Source: Salminus brasiliensis (Eukaryota; Chordata; Actinopteri; Characiformes; Bryconidae). Taken from it: DNA of 64,000 nt. Location: the NCBI RefSeq assembly GCF_030463535.1, contig NC_132896.1:25667709-25731708 (forward strand), in the 5' to 3' direction. Each line of letters starts with the position of its first letter. Position 1 is the stretch's first letter. Shown here piece by piece: positions 62,701-64,000 of the stretch. The notes under the pieces were generated by a model. It was not told where the DNA came from, did no database searches, and was given only the letters and a program-made list of their open reading frames with translations. A program made the translations under genes and the position numbers.

Positions 62701-63518
62701 CTGCAGAGAAAGGAATACAGCTCTAAAAACCTTTCAGCACACAGACCATTCACATTTCGAACTGTGCATGCTGACAGTCACATCAACAGTACCTTGTCAC
62801 TGGAGGAAGAGTCCTGAACCTTAATGCGGCGTCGCTTCTTCTTCTTTTCTTTCTTGTAACTTCTTTCCTTGTCAGCTTTTTTGGCAGACCTACAATAAGG
62901 GCCAGAATGCCTTGATCATTCTTTTATAACCAATAAATCAAACAAACATTCTCATTTAGAACAAGTATTTCGGTCGGTTCTAAAGCCACCCTTACCGAGT
63001 TTTCCGCTTGTTGCTCTTGCTGTCATCTTCGTCTTCGCTCACTGCTGCACTAAGCGCTGACTCGCTATCGGAGTTAGAATCTGAACGCTTGAAATCTGAA
63101 TCTGAGTCATCGCTGCCCACTGCAGAAAGACAACCACAAGCAAAACTGACTCACAAACTAGCCATGGCAATCAGCCTCAGTTGTATTAACTCAACTTTAC
63201 AGTAACTGTAACAAATTCAAAAGCACAACCTTTTGTTAAACAGTATAGCACAGACATTCACTTAGTATTTTCACTAAGTACTAAGCACTAATTTTCACTA
63301 TGAAACCCTGTATGTGCAGACAACTCTGAGTGTTGTACTTGGTGAACACTGACCTTTCTGTCTTCCTTTCCTTTTCACCTCTTTTTTACTCTTGGCTGGT
63401 TTCTCGTCATCAGACTCTCCCTCGCTGAGGGTCAGCTTCTTGCGAAGCAAATGGTGCCGCCGCCCGCCTTTCTTCACATCCACGTCCGAAGCGGAGTCTG
63501 AGGTCTCCTCCTCATCCT
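36748..63518 (-). CDS. atrx: ATRX chromatin remodeller, C-terminal ~1133 residues (5' part outside window)
   Basis: 24 exons on - join in consistent phase to the TAG at 36750-36748. ATRX is a nuclear Snf2-family ATPase. Together with DAXX it is known to deposit histone H3.3 at telomeric, pericentric and other G-rich repeats. In order are seen: an acidic/Ser/Lys linker (63518-62500), ATPase motif I CMGLGKT (exon 61489-61598), motif Ia LVVCPLN (59931-60077), motif II DEGH and motif [12 protein letters not shown] (59210-59347), KVLVFSQSL (across 50666/50549), [11 protein letters not shown] with motif VI VYRFGQ (47885-48062), and the C-terminal tail ending [12 protein letters not shown] in place of DEAH is the normal ATRX form. 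The ADD domain and the start are not in the window. No frameshift or stop was found. Introns range from 70 bases to 5.8 kb. Transcription converges on fgf16. Confidence 0.95.
37352..37480 (-). CDS. atrx: atrx exon (window exon 23)
   Basis: 129 bases. Encodes [20 protein letters not shown] and [20 protein letters not shown]. Acceptor TTCGACAG; donor AACG|GTACAG. The donor is weaker than the others but restores phase exactly. Confidence 0.94.
37948..38043 (-). CDS. atrx: atrx exon (window exon 22)
   Basis: 96 bases. Encodes [20 protein letters not shown] then [12 protein letters not shown]. Acceptor ATATTTCAG; donor AGTG|GTGAGT. Confidence 0.95.
38393..38506 (-). CDS. atrx: atrx exon (window exon 21)
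   Basis: 114 bases. Encodes [20 protein letters not shown] and [25 protein letters not shown] and PFN-LA-MxNQQLE patterns are shared with vertebrate ATRX. Acceptor CTGTTACAG; donor GGAG|GTCTGT. Confidence 0.95.
39911..39942. repeat. poly-T tract, 32 bases
   Basis: Uninterrupted T run in an atrx intron. On - it is an A run and might be the tail of a lost retroposon, but no body was recognised. Confidence 0.95.
41441..41590 (-). CDS. atrx: atrx exon (window exon 20)
   Basis: 150 bases. Encodes [40 protein letters not shown] and [10 protein letters not shown]. Conserved helical C-terminal region after the ATPase. Acceptor TTTCCATAG; donor AAAG|GTAAGC. Confidence 0.96.
41650..41700 (+). repeat. 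fragment of a common teleost repeat (GGCATTTAGCAGACGCTCTT core)
   Basis: TTTAAGGCATTTAGCAGACG followed by CGACTTACAAAAGTGCTTC is a core found very widely in fish genomes. Only ~50 bp remain, 60 bp from an atrx exon. Confidence 0.6.
42998..43023 (+). other. G-quadruplex-type motif in atrx intron
   Basis: Five runs of three or more G separated by 1-2-base loops on the + (non-atrx) strand. This fits the standard G4 pattern. Folding is not tested. Confidence 0.6.
46640..46795. repeat. microsatellite cluster (CA)n, (GTAT)n, (CA)n, poly-T
   Basis: ACAC runs at about 46653-46673 and 46708-46727, a GTAT run between them, and a T tract at about 46769-46794. Intronic in atrx. Confidence 0.9.
46796..47000 (+). 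repeat. two-unit direct repeat, ~134-bp spacing
   Basis: GGTAAATAAGAGTAAACAGA occurs at 46811 and 46945. Similar flanks (TATAAACSCT before, TGTGCAGCTG after) indicate a small local duplication. Confidence 0.7.
47401..47592 (-). CDS. atrx: atrx exon, end of ATPase and post-helicase region (window exon 19)
   Basis: 192 bases. Encodes [40 protein letters not shown] and [20 protein letters not shown]. In phase at both ends. The [13 protein letters not shown] block closes the Snf2 fold. Confidence 0.97.
47885..48062 (-). CDS. atrx: atrx exon with motifs V and VI (window exon 18)
   Basis: 178 bases. Encodes [40 protein letters not shown] and [18 protein letters not shown]. The Arg of YRFGQ is the expected arginine finger. 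Acceptor CCCTACAG; donor CTCAG|GTGAGG. Confidence 0.97.
48640..48700. repeat. short dispersed repeat, also at 53455-53520
   Basis: GAGCATTTCTATTGGACCGT here and GAGCATTTCTATTGGTCCAT at 53466, both followed by TCATC and an AT-rich stretch. A small fragment of an unnamed interspersed repeat. Confidence 0.45.
49058..49166 (-). CDS. atrx: atrx exon (window exon 17)
   Basis: 109 bases. Encodes [20 protein letters not shown] and [22 protein letters not shown] is the Snf2 C-lobe signature. Acceptor TCTTCTAAAG; donor TTCG|GTAAAC. Confidence 0.95.
50449..50549 (-). CDS. atrx: atrx exon, motif IV region (window exon 16)
   Basis: 101 bases. Encodes [40 protein letters not shown] is the conserved motif IV strand. 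Acceptor TATTTTCAG; donor AAAG|GTATGC. Confidence 0.96.
50666..50816 (-). CDS. atrx: atrx exon (window exon 15)
   Basis: 151 bases. Encodes [25 protein letters not shown]-like [12 protein letters not shown], and [17 protein letters not shown]. Opens the second RecA-like lobe. Acceptor TTTGTGGTAG; donor AAGT|GTGAGT. Confidence 0.94.
51444..51583 (-). CDS. atrx: atrx exon (window exon 14)
   Basis: 140 bases. Encodes [40 protein letters not shown] and AEPVEE. A Lys run bridges the previous junction. This is the divergent inter-lobe insertion, with DVEVIK and WNxxSRGG conserved. Confidence 0.93.
51695..51789 (-). CDS. atrx: atrx exon (window exon 13)
   Basis: 95 bases encoding [20 protein letters not shown] and [12 protein letters not shown]. 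Acidic/Ser insertion between the helicase lobes, characteristic of ATRX. Donor AAAAA|GTCAGT. Confidence 0.95.
52040..52440 (+). mobile_element. Tc1-like transposase remnant in atrx intron
   Basis: On +, [18 protein letters not shown] (near 52190-52245) is a decayed Tc1 WPSxSPDLNPIE-LW motif. AAGACAACAGTCCAAAGC and CAAGCAAG words precede it. The rest is too decayed to delimit. Confidence 0.6.
53003..53130 (-). CDS. atrx: atrx exon (window exon 12)
   Basis: 128 bases. Encodes [20 protein letters not shown] and [20 protein letters not shown]. The LSRIWTHPW block is an ATRX hallmark. I placed the acceptor at TTTGAGCAG|GTGTCG because it restores the TGVG join known in ATRX. The pyrimidine tract is weak there. 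Confidence 0.88.
53131..56168 (-). other. atrx: atrx intron ~3 kb, no gene
   Basis: A-rich runs and one short dispersed repeat (53466). A 32-base interrupted A tract lies at about 55738-55770 and a mixed GT-rich patch at about 55568-55585. No transposon body or RNA gene was recognised. Confidence 0.5.
56169..56286 (-). CDS. atrx: atrx exon (window exon 11)
   Basis: 118 bases. Encodes [20 protein letters not shown] then [19 protein letters not shown], conserved Snf2 linker between the two RecA-like lobes. Acceptor CCCTTGCAG; donor ACAG|GTAAAG. Confidence 0.96.
57093..57320 (+). mobile_element. terminal fragment of a Tc1-like transposon
   Basis: TGGACAAAATTGTTGGTACC (57093) and GAAAGAAAAACCCACAATGG, followed by AATGAAAGTCAGACATTGCT and CAACAGAATTATTTTAAAAA, match the well-known left end of a widespread fish Tc1 family. 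The transposase is not present. Confidence 0.7.
57875..58050 (-). CDS. atrx: atrx exon, Snf2-specific insertion region (window exon 10)
   Basis: 176 bases. Encodes [40 protein letters not shown] and [16 protein letters not shown]. Acceptor CTCCTTCAG; donor CCAA|GTAAGT. Confidence 0.96.
59210..59347 (-). CDS. atrx: atrx exon with motifs II (DEGH) and III (window exon 9)
   Basis: 138 bases. Encodes [20 protein letters not shown] and [24 protein letters not shown] coordinates Mg-ATP (Walker B). LTGTPLQN is motif III. The acceptor has an unusually C-rich tract. Confidence 0.96.
59503..59680 (-). CDS. atrx: atrx exon between motifs Ia and II (window exon 8)
   Basis: 178 bases. Encodes [40 protein letters not shown] and the [11 protein letters not shown] end. 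The acceptor is TGTGTGTCAG|GTG, directly next to the TG repeat. The donor is CCAG|GTAAAG. The length is not a multiple of three, so skipping would shift the frame inside the ATPase. Confidence 0.95.
59684..59734. repeat. (CA)n/(TG)n microsatellite abutting an atrx 3' splice site
   Basis: About 25 uninterrupted CA units on +, that is TG on the transcribed strand. It ends three bases before the acceptor dinucleotide at 59681-59682. The intron therefore has a TG run where a pyrimidine tract is normally found. Confidence 0.97.
59931..60077 (-). CDS. atrx: atrx exon with motif Ia (window exon 7)
   Basis: 147 bases, in phase at both ends. Encodes [40 protein letters not shown] and GLKDEESLE. Acceptor GTCCTGCAG; donor GTAGAG. 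Strongly conserved Snf2 core. Confidence 0.96.
60480..61110 (+). mobile_element. Tc1-like transposon relic inside atrx intron
   Basis: A 3' part of a Tc1-type transposase on +: TCCTGTCAGCCAAGAACAGA, GGTTGGGTCAGAATTTGACA (WSE-like), [32 protein letters not shown] (SPDLNPIE motif degraded) and MSTWKRI, ending with CCTAATAAA (61051-61059) typical of the family's end. It has frameshifts and in-frame stops. It lies antisense to atrx between its motif I and motif Ia exons. Confidence 0.85.
61489..61598 (-). CDS. atrx: atrx exon with ATPase motif I (window exon 6)
   Basis: 110 bases. Encodes [20 protein letters not shown] and [20 protein letters not shown] is the Walker A nucleotide-binding loop, with the catalytic Lys present. 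Acceptor TTCTGCAG; donor GTATAG. Confidence 0.96.
62242..62383 (-). CDS. atrx: atrx exon preceding ATPase (window exon 5)
   Basis: 142 bases. Encodes [20 protein letters not shown] and [15 protein letters not shown], the conserved entry to the Snf2 domain, with KPHQ marking the Q-motif-like position. Acceptor GCTTTAG; donor GATG|GTAAGT. Confidence 0.95.
62500..62700 (-). CDS. atrx: atrx exon, acidic run and [15 protein letters not shown] block (window exon 4)
   Basis: 201 bases, in-frame at both ends. Acidic [16 protein letters not shown] is followed by the strongly conserved [20 protein letters not shown] and a charged helix ([20 protein letters not shown]), probably helical or coiled-coil, leading into the ATPase. 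Donor GTGCGT. Confidence 0.95.
62793..62889 (-). CDS. atrx: atrx exon, Lys/Arg-rich segment (window exon 3)
   Basis: 97 bases encoding [20 protein letters not shown] then [13 protein letters not shown] bipartite-like basic stretch could serve nuclear localisation (inference). The RIKVQ/SSS pattern matches ATRX. Confidence 0.88.
62996..63119 (-). CDS. atrx: atrx exon, acidic/Ser-rich linker (window exon 2)
   Basis: 124 bases. Encodes [20 protein letters not shown] and [15 protein letters not shown]. Acceptor TTTCTGCAG, donor CTCG|GTAAGG. Enters in phase 1 and leaves two bases for the next exon. The SNKRKT stretch matches vertebrate ATRX. Confidence 0.88.
63354..63518 (-). CDS. atrx: atrx exon, acidic/Ser-rich linker (window exon 1)
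   Basis: 165 bases, acceptor TCCTTGCAG, donor AAAG|GTCAGT. Encodes [20 protein letters not shown] and [18 protein letters not shown]: clustered Ser in acidic context (casein-kinase-2-like) alternating with basic runs. This is typical of the disordered region before the ATRX ATPase. The next upstream exon is beyond the window. Confidence 0.85.
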
Positions 63519-64000
63519 CTGCAAGGAGTAAAGCATGAGAAACAAACATGTCATTCCCAAACACACTTTGAGAAGACTAAGAACGAAAAGATCATGATCA
63601 AGTCCAAGCATAATACATGCAACAAATATACAGTGTCCAAAAGTCACCAAATATCCCATCCAATTAGTAAAATCAGCTACATTAGCTGTGGTACATCCGT
63701 TTCTGGCACAGACAAAGAGCACAGGGACTTTCTAGAGAAGCCACAGATTATTATACTGTGCAACAAAAGTCATAAATGCTATTTTTTCCACAGTATAGTG
63801 TACATGATCCAATCACTTTCAATGACGATTCAGCATGTGCCAGTTGTGTCCTTTAGTGGCGGCCCAAAATGTGAATTCTACTTCCAGACTGTAGGGGAAG
63901 CCCAGGAGCAAGAAAGGCCAATTGTCTACAAACATTGGACATTTAATGTATACTATGAACTGTGAGGCTGAACAACTTCTGACAGCTCAAGTTAGACGTG
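63519..64000 (-). other. atrx: atrx intron sequence at window edge
   Basis: Upstream of the first recognised acceptor (TTGCAG at 63519-63524). I find no further exon before the edge. Confidence 0.6.

Overview
This window is vertebrate nuclear DNA, almost certainly from a teleost fish. It contains split genes with GT-AG introns. It is rich in degraded Tc1/mariner-like transposons, tRNA-derived SINEs, small inverted-repeat elements, CA/TG microsatellites and minisatellites. No bacterial, phage or organellar gene is visible. I could not settle the species. The repeat types would fit an ostariophysan such as a characiform or catfish, but that is only an impression.

Two genes carry the recognisable coding information. 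fgf16 lies on the + strand in three coding exons (25515-25785, 28507-28610, 31431-31676). It has a TATA box at 25281 and a poly(A) signal at 33243, and encodes a complete 206-residue growth factor. atrx lies on the - strand and converges on fgf16. I trace 24 consecutive coding exons from 63518 down to the TAG stop at 36750-36748, all in mutually compatible phase. They encode the last ~1133 residues of the ATRX chromatin remodeller: acidic/serine-rich linker, whole Snf2-type ATPase, and C-terminal tail. Its 5' half (ADD domain and so on) lies beyond the window. ATRX and FGF16 are also neighbours on the human X chromosome, so this is old conserved synteny.

Region by region: 1-25000 is gene-poor sequence upstream of fgf16, filled with transposon relics and tandem repeats. 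Between 22.6 and 24.4 kb it holds inverted, damaged copies of the fgf16 leader/exon 1. A CpG-rich block at about 25.1-25.8 kb is the fgf16 promoter and first exon. fgf16 intron 1 holds a ~1.55 kb degenerate minisatellite, and intron 2 holds a tRNA-derived SINE. The tail-to-tail intergenic space is about 33.3-35.5 kb. From about 35.5 kb to the end is atrx.

The two genes are not expected to act together. One encodes a secreted signal and the other a nuclear helicase-like ATPase. The most interesting observations are the inverted fgf16 fragments embedded in transposon-like sequence, a ~50-nt TG repeat abutting an atrx 3' splice site, a pair of inverted-repeat elements carrying a telomere-like minisatellite, and G-rich runs inside atrx. 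I found no undescribed multi-gene system.
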